Assembly: GCA_045226015.1 (NCBI GenBank)
Contig: JBGVBY010000011.1
Span: 1 to 14,346 of the forward strand
Origin: UBA2450 sp045226015
Lineage (GTDB): Bacteria > Bacillota_I > Bacilli_A > RFN20 > CAG-826
DNA: 14,346 nucleotides
Direction of reading: 5' to 3'
Shown: in pieces, positions 1 through 7,979 of the stretch
Layout of the letters: each line of letters opens with the position of its first letter
Position numbering within the stretch: position 1 is the stretch's first letter
Notes under the pieces: generated by a model
Databases searched by the model: none
Told to the model about the DNA's origin: nothing
Seen by the model: only the letters and a program-made list of their open reading frames with translations
Made by a program: the position numbers and the translations under genes

Positions 1-1
1 C

Positions 2-337
2 GGCAACATTTCCTTATTCCTATTACGTGTTAAAACAGCTGCAGATGCCCTCGGGAACCAAAGTATGCGGTTGGTTGGCTCCAAGGAAGTGGTAGGAGCG
101 ACTTCTTCTATCACCTCCAAGGAATTCTATTCATCAAAACAAACACAGATTCAGATAGATTTTAAAGTTTCAATACAAGCCTTTCTTTATGATAAGAGCA
201 AGTATATCTATGTTCCTTCTGAAGATACTATCTACAAAGTAGAAAGAACCTATCAAAGTGGAATGTGGATGGAACTTTATGTATCAGAATCCTCACTTAA
301 AAAGGAGGATATTTTGGATTGGAATCTATCGAATTAA
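2..337 (+). CDS. Phage head closure / head-tail adaptor protein (5' partial)
   Basis: The frame is open from base 2, the window edge, so the true N-terminus lies upstream; an internal ATG at 65 cuts into the conserved part and is not the start. The visible 111 residues show the head-tail adaptor pattern. They begin with N-I-S-L, followed by a segment ending in S-S-I-T-S-K-E-F (compare the family's 'vxSVSxxEF'). A beta-rich part and then 'DTIYKVERTYQSGMWMELYV' match the usual 'Y.I.RTY....ELY' ending. In siphoviruses this protein joins the connector to the neck. It is first of the visible genes and overlaps the next by 19 nt. Family assignment is from sequence pattern and gene order; it could equally be filed as a generic head-tail joining protein. 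Confidence 0.7.
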   Translation, partial: GNISLFLLRVKTAADALGNQSMRLVGSKEVVGATSSITSKEFYSSKQTQIQIDFKVSIQAFLYDKSKYIYVPSEDTIYKVERTYQSGMWMELYVSESSLKKEDILDWNLSN

Positions 338-714
338 AAGCATTAACTCCAGAAATCAATAAAGCGGTTAAGGAATATTCCAAAGAAGTTGAAATAGCAA
401 TTGCTAATAAACTTGAAGAAACTGCAAATAAGATTCTGGAATACATAAAAGATAATGCGCCTAGAACCCCATGGTCAAAAGATCATCTAGGCGATTCTTT
501 TATAAAGGAATCTCGTGGTGATGGAGCGAATAAGACTATCGTTATTTATTCCAAAACCAAAGGTTCAATCGTTCACTTAGTGGAACTTGGCTTCAGACAT
601 CGTAGTGGTAAATATGTGGGCGCTAGGCCTTTTCTTAGACCTGCCTACGATGAATTTACTCCAAAGATGTTGGAAGACATGAAAAAGATAATAAAAGGAG
701 ATTTAAATGCTTAG
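319..714 (+). CDS. HK97 gp10-like neck / head-tail joining protein
   Basis: A 131-residue protein with a helical N-terminus (about residues 8-45, many E and K), then the motif 'LVELGFRHRSGKYVGARPFLRPAYDE' split over residues about 89-115. The 'E.G...G..V.ARPFLRPA' signature is typical of the HK97 gp10 family, which sits at the neck between head and tail. I chose the TTG start at 319: a strong AAAGGAGG lies at 301-308, 10 nt upstream, and no ATG is nearby. The start overlaps the previous gene by 19 nt, so translation is likely coupled. Function is from family and position; no catalytic role is expected. Confidence 0.82.
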   Translation: MESIELKALTPEINKAVKEYSKEVEIAIANKLEETANKILEYIKDNAPRTPWSKDHLGDSFIKESRGDGANKTIVIYSKTKGSIVHLVELGFRHRSGKYVGARPFLRPAYDEFTPKMLEDMKKIIKGDLNA

Positions 715-1054
715 AAAACTTAAATGCGTTTTAACGACTGTCTTACCAACAGTTATTTATGGACATTACGATTACGATAATGAACAGAAAGCGGAACCTC
801 CGTTCATTGTCTTTCAGGAAGTATCAAAACGTCCTGCCGAATATGGCGATGATAAACCTGTCCATTATGTGAAAGTAATTCAAGTGACTTTAGTCACAAG
901 TAAGAAAGATGTAGAACTTGAAGAGAAGTTGGAAGCAATTTTACTCGAGTATGAATACACCTATTCCTTACTAACTGAGACGGTAAACTCAGATCACTCT
1001 ATTAATAGAGTTTATGAAATAAGGCTGGAGGAATTTAAACATGCCACAAAATAA
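707..1054 (+). CDS. Phage tail completion / tail terminator protein
   Basis: A 115-residue protein between the gp10-like and major tail protein genes, the usual place for the tail terminator (Tc1-like) gene. Seen: 'PPFIVFQEVSKRPAEYGDDK' followed by beta strands 'VIQVTLVTSKKDVELEEKLEAIL' and a C-terminal strand 'VYEIRLEEF'. This alternation of 'P.iVf.e', 'yxvdLyT.kKd...E..ie..L' and a final aromatic strand is characteristic of the group. AAAAGGAG at 694-700 precedes the ATG at 707. The start overlaps the previous gene by 8 nt and the end overlaps the next by 14 nt. The exact family name is less certain than the role. Confidence 0.65.
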   Translation: MLRKLKCVLTTVLPTVIYGHYDYDNEQKAEPPFIVFQEVSKRPAEYGDDKPVHYVKVIQVTLVTSKKDVELEEKLEAILLEYEYTYSLLTETVNSDHSINRVYEIRLEEFKHATK

Positions 1055-1622
1055 AATTACATTTGGTTTAAGAAATGTTCATTATGCTCTTGCTAATCAA
1101 GACAATAATGGTAACTGGAGCTTTGATACTCCAGTCGCTTTACCGGGTGCTCAAGAATTCTCAAGCGAAGTGGTGGGTGGATCTACAAACGTTTATGCAG
1201 ATGACACCTTATATGCTTCACTAGTTCAAAACGCCGGTAGAACATTAACTCTTAAATTTACTGAAATTCCTGACTCTTTTAAGACAGCTATCTTAGGCTA
1301 TAAGCAACTTGCTAATGGTAACTTGGTAGAAATTGCCAATGCTCCAGTAGTTACGTTTGCACTTGGATTTGAATTCCAAGGCGATGCTAAGGCTAGAAGA
1401 GTATGGTATTACTTATGTAATGTTACTCCAATTGCAGAAGCAACTAAGTCAAAAGCCGACTCCATTGAGGCCAACTCTGTGACCTTAAATATCACAGCTA
1501 GACCAATTGAAATCGGTGATGATCTAATTACAAATTGTGTTTCTGCCAAGGGTGATAGCAATTACACGAATTTCTTAACAACCGCGCCAGTGTTACCAGA
1601 AATCCCAGCAAGTAATCCTTAA
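1041..1622 (+). CDS. Major tail protein, phi13-type
   Basis: A 193-residue protein starting 'MPQNKITFGLRNVHYAL', the N-terminal signature of the phi13-type major tail protein that polymerises into the tail tube. Further family-like stretches are 'ALPGAQEFSSEV', 'VYADDTLYASL', 'LTLKFTEIPDSFKTAILGY' and a long beta region with 'ARRVWYYLCNVTPIAEATKSKADSIEANSVTLNITARPI'. GGAGG at 1027-1031 lies 9 nt before the ATG. It overlaps the previous gene by 14 nt and ends in TAATG shared with the next gene. The C-terminus (about residue 165 on) is short and has no added Ig-like domain. Confidence 0.92.
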   Translation: MPQNKITFGLRNVHYALANQDNNGNWSFDTPVALPGAQEFSSEVVGGSTNVYADDTLYASLVQNAGRTLTLKFTEIPDSFKTAILGYKQLANGNLVEIANAPVVTFALGFEFQGDAKARRVWYYLCNVTPIAEATKSKADSIEANSVTLNITARPIEIGDDLITNCVSAKGDSNYTNFLTTAPVLPEIPASNP

Positions 1623-1978
1623 TGGAACGCACAGTTAAATTAAATGGGAAGGAACTAAGATTAGCTTCTTCCCTTTTTACTATCATCTCTTACCGAAATG
1701 TTTTCGGAACTGAATTATTTGATGATGTAGAAAAGTTAGATAAAGCAATGAAAGCAAATAAAAATGACGTCGGTAAATTTATCGATGTCCTTTTTAGATT
1801 AATTTATGTCTTACATAAACCTTTCTATAACGATTCATATGATCGTTTCCTTCAAACATTCGATTTCAGCATTCTTTCGAGTGTTGATGAACTTACCAAC
1901 TTGGCGCATGTAATCGGTGAGTTACTAGGTGAAGTAAAGAAACAAAGCGAAGGGACTGACTTGGCCCCAAAACCATAA
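1622..1978 (+). CDS. Tail assembly chaperone, G-type (short form)
   Basis: The zero-frame product is 118 residues: an N-terminal beta hairpin ('MERTVKLNGKELRLASS'), then a helical body ('LFDDVEKLDKAMKANKNDVGKFIDVLFRLIYVLHK...'). This is the shape of siphovirus tail assembly chaperones that bind the tape measure protein while the tube forms. It lies between the major tail protein and the tape measure, as lambda G does. The ATG at 1622 overlaps the previous stop as TAATG, and no Shine-Dalgarno is visible just upstream, so reinitiation by ribosomes finishing the tail-tube gene is likely. The last codons contain the slippery site that yields the longer GT form. Confidence 0.85.
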   Translation: MERTVKLNGKELRLASSLFTIISYRNVFGTELFDDVEKLDKAMKANKNDVGKFIDVLFRLIYVLHKPFYNDSYDRFLQTFDFSILSSVDELTNLAHVIGELLGEVKKQSEGTDLAPKP

Positions 1979-2163
1979 AGCCAGGAGAGAACATCACGGC
2001 AAACATAATTTTCAACCTGGCTCAATTAGGAATTCCGATTCGTGATGCGGAATTCTTTGATATTAGAACCTATCTTGACATAGTCAAACTACAAAAGTCC
2101 ATCTATGAAGAAGGTGGTTCTAGACAAGCAACTCAAGCGGACATTGACCGCTTTTTAGGTTAA
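1622..2163 (+). CDS. Tail assembly chaperone, GT-type frameshift fusion
   Basis: Reading zero frame to 1972 and then shifting back one base gives a 180-residue protein: 117 residues shared with the short form and 63 new ones, ending at the TAA at 2161-2163. The new part begins T-I-K-P-G-E-N and runs through 'FFDIRTYLDIVKLQKSIYEEGG', which is typical of T-type chaperone tails. This second frame has no usable start codon, so it can only be expressed by frameshifting. It explains the apparent 198-nt gap before the tape measure. Lambda gpG/gpGT is the precedent. The ratio of the two forms cannot be read from sequence. Confidence 0.82.
1966..2022 (+). promoter_or_regulatory. Programmed -1 ribosomal frameshift signal
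   Basis: The heptamer C-CCA-AAA (1966-1972) fits X-XXY-YYZ exactly in the chaperone frame and lies one codon before the zero-frame stop at 1976. Six nt downstream, AGCCAGG (1979-1985) is complementary to CCTGGCT (2016-2022), giving a 7-bp stem with a 30-nt loop at the spacing typical of stimulatory structures. The slippery site is seen directly; the role of the stem is inferred. Confidence 0.78.
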
Positions 2164-2176
2164 GGAGGTGAGGGAG

Positions 2177-4471
2177 ATGGCAGAGGCTATTAAAGGTCTA
2201 AATATTAAGCTTGGACTTGATACGACAGAACTAGAGGCTTCTATCAAATCTCTCAACTCCCAGCTTAAAGAACAACAACGTGATTTAGCCGCGATCAATA
2301 AGAATTTAAAGTATGATCCTTCTAATCTTGATTTATGGAAGCAAAAGCAGGAGGTCTTAAACAGAACTCTTGAAACCACTAAAAAGAAATTAGAGGAACA
2401 AAAAAGAGCTCTTGAATTAGCTAAAGAAGGTGTGAAGTTAGGCACTGTATCTGAGCAAGAGTTCAACAAGATGAAGCGTGCTGTTCAGTATACTGAAGCT
2501 GAAGTAGCAAAGCTAAACAAAGAACTAAAAGAAACTGATAACAAGGTTTCTGGTTTAGGAAATGTTAATGTTGAAAAGCTCGCATCGGTTGGTAGTGCGT
2601 TAACGAAGTATTTAACTGTTCCTATTGCAGGAGCGATTAGTGCTTTATCTGCATTAGCTTTAAAAACAACAGAAACTGTTAATCAAATGAGCGATACTGC
2701 TAAGCAACTAGGCGTTGGTCTAGAAGCGATGCAGAAGTGGGAATATGCCGCTAAGCAACTAGGTAGTGAAACTCAGTACTTAGATAGGGCTTTCCAGAAA
2801 GTTAATAACCTGTTAGGTCAAATCGCTAATGGAGATGATGTCTCACAAGAGTTAGCAAAGATTGGCTTAACCATGGATGATTTAGCGGGTTTGGATGCCG
2901 AACAAGCATTCGCAAAAATCCGTAATGCTATATCAGGAGTAGAAGATGCTGCTACAAGAACTGCTTTAGCAAATCAATTTTTTGGAGATAAATTAGGCAC
3001 ATTACTTAACCCTGTTTTAAGTGCATCCGAAGAAGAGCTTCAAGCATGGATGGACGAAGCCGAAAAGGTAGGGATTGTATCTGAAGAAGATGCAGAAATT
3101 ACCGGTGCACTCGGTAATGAAATCTATGCTTTAAAACAAGCTTTTCTGTCCTTAAGAACTGAACTGGCGACTGCTCTTGCTCCAATTATTACAAAGATAG
3201 TGGAGTTTTTAAGAGATAAAGTCATCCCAAAAATCAAAGAAATAATTGAGAAATTTAAAGGAATGGCCACATGGCTTAAAGCCGTTATTGGTGTAGTGAC
3301 AGGTTTACTAGCTGCACTTGGACCAATAATTACCATAGTGGCTAAGGTTATAAGCCTAGTTGGAAAGCTTAAAGAGGTTCTTGGAACAGTATCAGAAGTC
3401 ATTTCTTCCATTAAGGAAGGTGCGGCTGGTGGTCCATGGGGAATTATTATTGCTATTATTGCGGTTTTACTTCTTCAAAATAAAGAATTTAGAGCCTTAT
3501 TACAGAGAATTTTAGAAATCGTTCAACAATTGATTTCGAAATTAATTGAATTGATCGGAAGAGTTTTAGAAAAGCTTAAACCGATATTCGATCTTTTGAT
3601 GGAAGTTATCAATCAAATCATCGATGTTTTGGTTGAGGTCATTGATAACATTCTTGATGTTGTCATGCTGGTTCTTGATGAAGTAGTAAAACTACTTGAA
3701 AAGTTAATCGATCCAATTACTAAGATTCTCGAAATGTTAACTGCAATCCTAATCCCGATCACTCAGTTGATCGCAAAGATTCTTCAGGTTGTGGCTAGAA
3801 TTCTTCAACTCGTTATTAATTTGGTAGTTCAAATAATCGAAGTTGTAATCAAATTAGTTGATGGTGTTTTAAATATCTTAATTGGGATTATAAATGTCAT
3901 CGTAAAAATTTTAGGAGCGGTAATAAACCTCATTGTAACTCTGTTAGATATCATTATTGATATTCTTGAACCGATTCTTGAGATCATCATGGCGATCCTT
4001 GAACCAATCATTAATTTAATTGGTGGAATTATCGAGATTATTGAAGTTCTCTTCGATATCTTGCTCCCATTAATCGAGACTCTCTTAAGCCCGATTATGG
4101 ATATTTTAGAAATCATCTTTGAAGTCATTGATGCTTTATCGCCAATTCTTGTTTTGATTGGTAATGTCATCAAGTCTGTAATAATGCCTGTATTACAGGT
4201 ATTATTTGAAATCTTAAAACCAATACTCGATATCCTTAATGCAATCATTGAGGCGATTAAGTGGATTCTAGATCATACGATCGGATGGCTGGTTGATTTG
4301 ATATCCAGTTGGTTTGGTGGTAGTGATTTCTCTGCAGAAAACTCTGTTAAAAGCACTAGCAATTCATACACCAATACCGACAATTCAAAAACAACCAACA
4401 ACGTAACCATTAATACAAGTGGCGATGTTGACATGGATTCAATTAACGAAGCTTTAGGAGGTGCTTACTAA
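2177..4471 (+). CDS. Tape measure protein
   Basis: A 764-residue protein, the largest of the tail operon. Residues about 10-130 are a charged coiled coil ('LEASIKSLNSQLKEQQRDLAAINKNL'). Residues about 140-330 resemble tape measure cores, with a TKYLTVPIAGAISAL segment and 'KQLGVGLEAMQKWEYAAKQLGS'. A hydrophobic segment lies near 365-395, and a Gly-Pro-Trp membrane-like stretch near 415-437. Residues about 440-710 are extremely rich in I, L and V with regular D/E/K/P, then comes a polar Ser/Asn/Thr tail. No peptidase or lysozyme domain is seen. I chose ATG 2177 because AAGGAGG at 2162-2168 sits 8 nt upstream; an in-frame GTG at 2168 overlaps that site. The protein sets tail length and passes through the tube at infection. 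Confidence 0.93.
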   Translation: MAEAIKGLNIKLGLDTTELEASIKSLNSQLKEQQRDLAAINKNLKYDPSNLDLWKQKQEVLNRTLETTKKKLEEQKRALELAKEGVKLGTVSEQEFNKMKRAVQYTEAEVAKLNKELKETDNKVSGLGNVNVEKLASVGSALTKYLTVPIAGAISALSALALKTTETVNQMSDTAKQLGVGLEAMQKWEYAAKQLGSETQYLDRAFQKVNNLLGQIANGDDVSQELAKIGLTMDDLAGLDAEQAFAKIRNAISGVEDAATRTALANQFFGDKLGTLLNPVLSASEEELQAWMDEAEKVGIVSEEDAEITGALGNEIYALKQAFLSLRTELATALAPIITKIVEFLRDKVIPKIKEIIEKFKGMATWLKAVIGVVTGLLAALGPIITIVAKVISLVGKLKEVLGTVSEVISSIKEGAAGGPWGIIIAIIAVLLLQNKEFRALLQRILEIVQQLISKLIELIGRVLEKLKPIFDLLMEVINQIIDVLVEVIDNILDVVMLVLDEVVKLLEKLIDPITKILEMLTAILIPITQLIAKILQVVARILQLVINLVVQIIEVVIKLVDGVLNILIGIINVIVKILGAVINLIVTLLDIIIDILEPILEIIMAILEPIINLIGGIIEIIEVLFDILLPLIETLLSPIMDILEIIFEVIDALSPILVLIGNVIKSVIMPVLQVLFEILKPILDILNAIIEAIKWILDHTIGWLVDLISSWFGGSDFSAENSVKSTSNSYTNTDNSKTTNNVTINTSGDVDMDSINEALGGAY

Positions 4472-5298
4472 TGAGACGTAAATTATATTTAGTCAATGAA
4501 ATTGGTAGCACCTTCTATTTTGATTATTCTCATAACTGCATAATTGAAGATCTTGATGGACTTGGTTTTGAGTTTGATATCAATTATGAAGAGATTGATA
4601 GCAATTATATTGAAACAAAAAGAACTATTCCTCAAAGAACCATAAGTTTGACTTTGGATTTCTTTGATGGTTATCAAGGTTTTACTAGGTGGAGAAATTA
4701 CATTACTAAAAGTAAAGAACTCCGTCTTTTTTACTTTTGCGATGGAGTCAAATACTGTTATGTAACAATTCAATGCTCTTCCAAAACAGAGCTTGAATCA
4801 GGCGTACTTAAAACCCAAGTTAAAATCGATTGTTTATCGCTTTGGCTTGTGAATAAGTCTTATAACTTTGATGTAACAAATCCTGGTGGAGGCAAGGTTT
4901 ATACTTATGTATATCCCTACACTTATGCGATTAGTTTTAACGGAAGAATAACCGTTGTCAACGAATCGTCTAGAAGAGTGCCGCTTTTAGTCAGGATGAT
5001 TGGGAATCTTTATTATCCTCGTGTTATTGTTCGTCAAAACGGACAAGACATCATGACTCTAAGAATGTTAATCGATGAGCGTGAATCGCCAACAATTGAA
5101 GTAAATGCAGATCCAACAAATCAATACATAAAAAGAATTATTGGAGTAGATGAGGCTGATTTATACAATGCTCAAGATTTTAGTTGTGACAATTTCTTGT
5201 TTCTTCCTCCTGGTCAATGCGAGATCTTTTTTGATCCTGGAGTAAGAGAGCCGGCAAGATGTGAAATTGAATTCAAAGAGCAATATATCGCTCATTAG
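4471..5298 (+). CDS. Distal tail protein (Dit)
   Basis: A 275-residue protein directly after the tape measure, where siphoviruses of Bacillota place Dit. The N-terminus ('MRRKLYLVNEIGSTFYF', 'LDGLGFEFDINYEEI', 'RTISLTLDFFDGYQGFTRWRNYI') is the usual Dit/tail-component beginning: a short belt domain that forms the hexameric ring capping the tail tube. The second half (from about residue 130) is beta-rich, like the galectin-like domain, with 'RRVPLLVRMIGNLYYPRVIV' and a late 'FLPPGQCEIFFDPG'. AGGAGG at 4456-4461 lies 9 nt upstream, and the start shares one base with the tape measure stop (TAATG). Family is assigned from pattern and order. Confidence 0.85.
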   Translation: MRRKLYLVNEIGSTFYFDYSHNCIIEDLDGLGFEFDINYEEIDSNYIETKRTIPQRTISLTLDFFDGYQGFTRWRNYITKSKELRLFYFCDGVKYCYVTIQCSSKTELESGVLKTQVKIDCLSLWLVNKSYNFDVTNPGGGKVYTYVYPYTYAISFNGRITVVNESSRRVPLLVRMIGNLYYPRVIVRQNGQDIMTLRMLIDERESPTIEVNADPTNQYIKRIIGVDEADLYNAQDFSCDNFLFLPPGQCEIFFDPGVREPARCEIEFKEQYIAH

Positions 5299-5306
5299 GT
5301 GGTTTT

Positions 5307-6383
5307 ATGGAACTTATATTCTTAAATGAACAATCTTTAGTTGTCATTGACCACGCGTTATGCACGAATGATTACGAAATAATCTTGGATTCTTTAGTAC
5401 CTCAAAAGAGCAAATTTACAGTATCTAAACAAAGTTTAAATGCTCAAATAGGAGATCTGCTAGTTGTTAGAGAAAAAGGTTACTTCTACATAGGCATCAT
5501 CACCTCAATAAAAAGCGATGATGATGGTTCAACTAAAATCGAAACAAAGGATTTTCTTTCATTGTTTGATATAGAAGTGCCTCTTCCAACTTCGTTCTCC
5601 GGAAATATTTCAACTTTTCTAATTGCTCGTATTAATGAAACGTTTAAAAATAGTGGCGATTCTTATCAAAACGTATCATACCTTTCTTTAGAAAGCGAAG
5701 TTTATAAAGAGGCATCGCTTACATACGAAGCTGATACAAAAATGAATCTACTCGATTTGGTAGAGGAGTTTTCTAAAACTTATGGTATTAGGCTCGTATA
5801 TGAAATGGTAATCCAAAACGGTGTCTTTTATCAAATAAAGGTAAAAGTTGTCGAAGCTAAAATAGGCATAGCAATAAAGCACGATTTAGGATCGATCAGT
5901 AATTTGATTATTAATGACACAAACGAAAACGGTCTTAATAAAGTTGTCTTTGTACCGAAAAGCGATAATACAACCTATAGAAGCAGAATCACTTATTACC
6001 TTTATTTGGATGGAACGATTTCTAGAAACAATACGTTAACTAGACGTAACCCAAAAGTTAAGGTCAAATACGAGTATTATGCGGACAATGATTATTCGAG
6101 TTTATTATCAAAAGCAACTAAGTTGCTAATTGATGATTCTCTTAATCATTCGATCACATTCAGCTTCTCGTTTGTTACGAATAAAATTGAGTCATTAAAC
6201 AATCTAAAAATAGGAACCTTCGTTCAATTTATTAGTGATGAAAAAGTCTATGAGACATTAGTTACTAAGATTAAATACAAAGGTTCTTTTCAATTCGCGG
6301 AGATTACTCTTGGCGAATATCGTAATTCACTTACAGACAAATTAAAGCTTATTGATAGGAGGAACAATAATGGCCTTAGTTAA
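5307..6383 (+). CDS. Tail hub / tail-associated protein (gp37-like or Tal N-terminal type)
   Basis: A 358-residue protein after Dit, the position of the tail hub (gp27-like/Tal). It is beta-rich: 'GDLLVVREKGYFYIGIITSIKSDDDGSTKIETKDFLSLFD' (about 48-88) resembles the first hub barrel, and 'LDLVEEFSKTYGIRLVYE' and 'GLNKVVFVPKSDNTTYRSRITYYLYLDGTI' resemble the ReqiPepy6 gp37-like group. There is no added peptidase, lysozyme or other wall-cleaving domain; the chain ends soon after the hub fold. The start ATG 5307 has a close AGGTGG (5297-5302), a one-mismatch ribosome site that overlaps the TAG stop of Dit. Its end overlaps the next gene by 14 nt. The role is inferred from order and fold-like pattern. 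Confidence 0.65.
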   Translation: MELIFLNEQSLVVIDHALCTNDYEIILDSLVPQKSKFTVSKQSLNAQIGDLLVVREKGYFYIGIITSIKSDDDGSTKIETKDFLSLFDIEVPLPTSFSGNISTFLIARINETFKNSGDSYQNVSYLSLESEVYKEASLTYEADTKMNLLDLVEEFSKTYGIRLVYEMVIQNGVFYQIKVKVVEAKIGIAIKHDLGSISNLIINDTNENGLNKVVFVPKSDNTTYRSRITYYLYLDGTISRNNTLTRRNPKVKVKYEYYADNDYSSLLSKATKLLIDDSLNHSITFSFSFVTNKIESLNNLKIGTFVQFISDEKVYETLVTKIKYKGSFQFAEITLGEYRNSLTDKLKLIDRRNNNGLS

Positions 6384-7239
6384 GATTACTTTTGATAATG
6401 CATCGGTTACTTCAAAACAAGATGCTGACTGCAATCACTTCCTTGCTAATAAGCAAAGTGGTGTTATCGATGGCATTTTAGGTAGATGCCAAGCAAGCAT
6501 ATCCAATTCTTATATCCAGTTTCAATCAGGATACGTACAAGTTTATGGTAGAAGGGTTTTTGTAGAAAGTGGCACTAAGATTCAAATCGCTTTAGATGCC
6601 AGTGCTTATGGCTACGTCTTTATTAAAATTGATTTAGGTAATAATGCTGTAACTCTTGAGAAAAAAGAGGCATCTAGTAGTTATCCAACACTCACTCAGA
6701 ATGATTTGATGAATGGTGGTCTTGTTTATGAATTTCCGCTTGCTAGATATCAAAAAACAACATCATCCATTACGCTTGATTCGTCATGGTCTGTACCATT
6801 AATCGAAATGCCACTTCCCATTGCTAAACAAGCTTTGCTTGCCGCTAATGGGGTAAAGTTAAAATGCAGATATATTTCTAAGCTGTTCTTTGATCCTGGA
6901 ACTTATGATACTATCCGTGAAGTTTCATTCGATTTCCGCAATGTTAATTACAATGACATTATTGTCTTTGTTTTCCATTCGGTGGATTCAGAAGGATACG
7001 GTGGATATCAAGAAGTATATGGTTCATATGTAACAAACCTTTATCACCTTAATTGGATGTTGGGACCTATTCCTATTCATACAAGAAGACATACTTCTGC
7101 GCCGTGGAATCTGATTTATGGCTATGTTATGGAATTTGATTTCAATACAGGTGCTGTTAAGGTTGGCTTTAATTCATCTGTTGATGTTATGGATATGCCG
7201 TCTGGTGTAACAGCATACATTTATTCAGTGGGGCAATAA
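6370..7239 (+). CDS. Tail-tip / baseplate-like protein, possible receptor-binding component
   Basis: A 289-residue protein. I chose ATG 6370 because AGGAGG at 6357-6362 lies 7 nt upstream; an in-frame TTG at 6352 would place that site inside the gene. Residues about 10-75 contain 'DADCNHFLANKQSGVIDGILGRC' and then 'YIQFQSGYVQVYGRRVFVESG'. This pattern ('D...N.fl.g..GvI.G', 'I.i.sGyv.v.GR.v') recurs in small baseplate/tail-tip proteins of Bacillota phages. The C-terminal half (from about residue 160) is beta-rich with many Tyr and His and could bind a surface ligand, but that is inference. It follows the hub gene and precedes the lysis-type genes. Confidence 0.55.
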   Translation: MALVKITFDNASVTSKQDADCNHFLANKQSGVIDGILGRCQASISNSYIQFQSGYVQVYGRRVFVESGTKIQIALDASAYGYVFIKIDLGNNAVTLEKKEASSSYPTLTQNDLMNGGLVYEFPLARYQKTTSSITLDSSWSVPLIEMPLPIAKQALLAANGVKLKCRYISKLFFDPGTYDTIREVSFDFRNVNYNDIIVFVFHSVDSEGYGGYQEVYGSYVTNLYHLNWMLGPIPIHTRRHTSAPWNLIYGYVMEFDFNTGAVKVGFNSSVDVMDMPSGVTAYIYSVGQ

Positions 7240-7241
7240 TT

Positions 7242-7511
7242 ATGAGTCAGTTAGTTGAAGTAATAATAATCATCGCTTCAGTGATTACCGCTTTAGGAAC
7301 AATAATTGCTTGTTTTACAACGATCCATAAATGGATTTTGAGACAAAACAAACAAGATGAAGATATTCGCTCAATAAAAGATGAGCAGAAAATACTAACA
7401 ACTGGTGTTCTTGCATGTCTTAAAGGACTGAAAGAACAAGGATGTGATGGCCCTGTTACAGAGGCCATTTCTTCTATAGAAGATCATTTGAATAGGGAGG
7501 CACACAAATGA
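7242..7511 (+). CDS. Small membrane protein, one TM plus coiled coil (holin-adjacent)
   Basis: An 89-residue protein. Residues about 4-27 form one hydrophobic segment ('LVEVIIIIASVITALGTIIACF'), followed by a charged helical region ('QNKQDEDIRSIKDEQKI') and a short segment 'TGVLACLKGLKEQGCDGPV'. This layout is common in small proteins encoded just before holins in Bacillota prophages and is usually annotated as hypothetical or holin-like. Only a weak GTGGGG precedes the ATG, so coupling to the upstream gene 2 nt away is likely. It overlaps the next gene by 4 nt (ATGA). It could be an accessory holin or an antiholin; nothing in the sequence decides between these. Confidence 0.6.
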   Translation: MSQLVEVIIIIASVITALGTIIACFTTIHKWILRQNKQDEDIRSIKDEQKILTTGVLACLKGLKEQGCDGPVTEAISSIEDHLNREAHK

Positions 7512-7885
7512 ATCAAATCTTATTAAATGTTTTAGCGACAGTAGTAACTTGTATTGTTCTGCCGCTTATTTCTTTCTTGGGTATAAAACTTACCCAGTGG
7601 CTAAATACTAAAATCAAAAATGATAAAGGTAAAGCATTAATGGAACAGGCTGTTGATATCGTTATCAATGCTGTTCGTTCTGTATTTCAAACTTATGTTG
7701 AGTCGCTTAAAAATAGTGGCAATTTTAATAAGGAATCACAGACCATTGCATTTAACCTCGCAAAGAGTCTTATTCTGAAACAGCTAACCGATGATGCAAA
7801 GAATTATATTTCACAGAATTATGGTGATCTTGAAGAGTGGATTCGAAACGAAATTGAAGCATCTATTTATAAACTTAAAAACTGA
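7508..7885 (+). CDS. Phage holin, LL-H type
   Basis: A 125-residue protein with a single N-terminal hydrophobic segment (about residues 5-30), then an amphipathic charged tail: 'WLNTKIKNDKGKALMEQAVDIVINAVRSVFQTYVESLKNSG' and a C-terminal helix rich in E, K and N. Length, the lone N-terminal TM and the 'k...lv..av.aveq' middle match LL-H-type holins, which make the membrane lesion that ends infection. AGGGAGG at 7495-7501 and an ATGA overlap with the previous gene mark the start. TGA at 7883-7885 ends it. No endolysin gene follows in the window, which is unusual. Confidence 0.72.
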   Translation: MNQILLNVLATVVTCIVLPLISFLGIKLTQWLNTKIKNDKGKALMEQAVDIVINAVRSVFQTYVESLKNSGNFNKESQTIAFNLAKSLILKQLTDDAKNYISQNYGDLEEWIRNEIEASIYKLKN

Positions 7886-7888
7886 ATT

Positions 7889-7932
7889 AATCCCATGAAA
7901 AGCGATAACATCACTGAGTAGTGGGATTTTTT
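7889..7932 (+). terminator. Probable intrinsic terminator after the holin gene
   Basis: AATCCCA (7889-7895) pairs with TGGGATT (7922-7928), and the T-run continues to 7932. The loop is long (26 nt) but contains an inner hairpin CACT-gagt-AGTG (7912-7923) that competes with the outer stem. Either form puts a stem directly before six Ts. It plausibly ends the late operon. Confidence 0.5.
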
Positions 7933-7979
7933 CTTTTACTTGTCAAAATCATGAAAGTGTGAAAAATTTTAATATGTAG

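Noticed and set aside
3829..4248. Minus-strand frame of 139 codons inside the tape measure gene
   Set aside because: A shadow of Ile/Asp-rich codons; low-complexity translation and no start signals.
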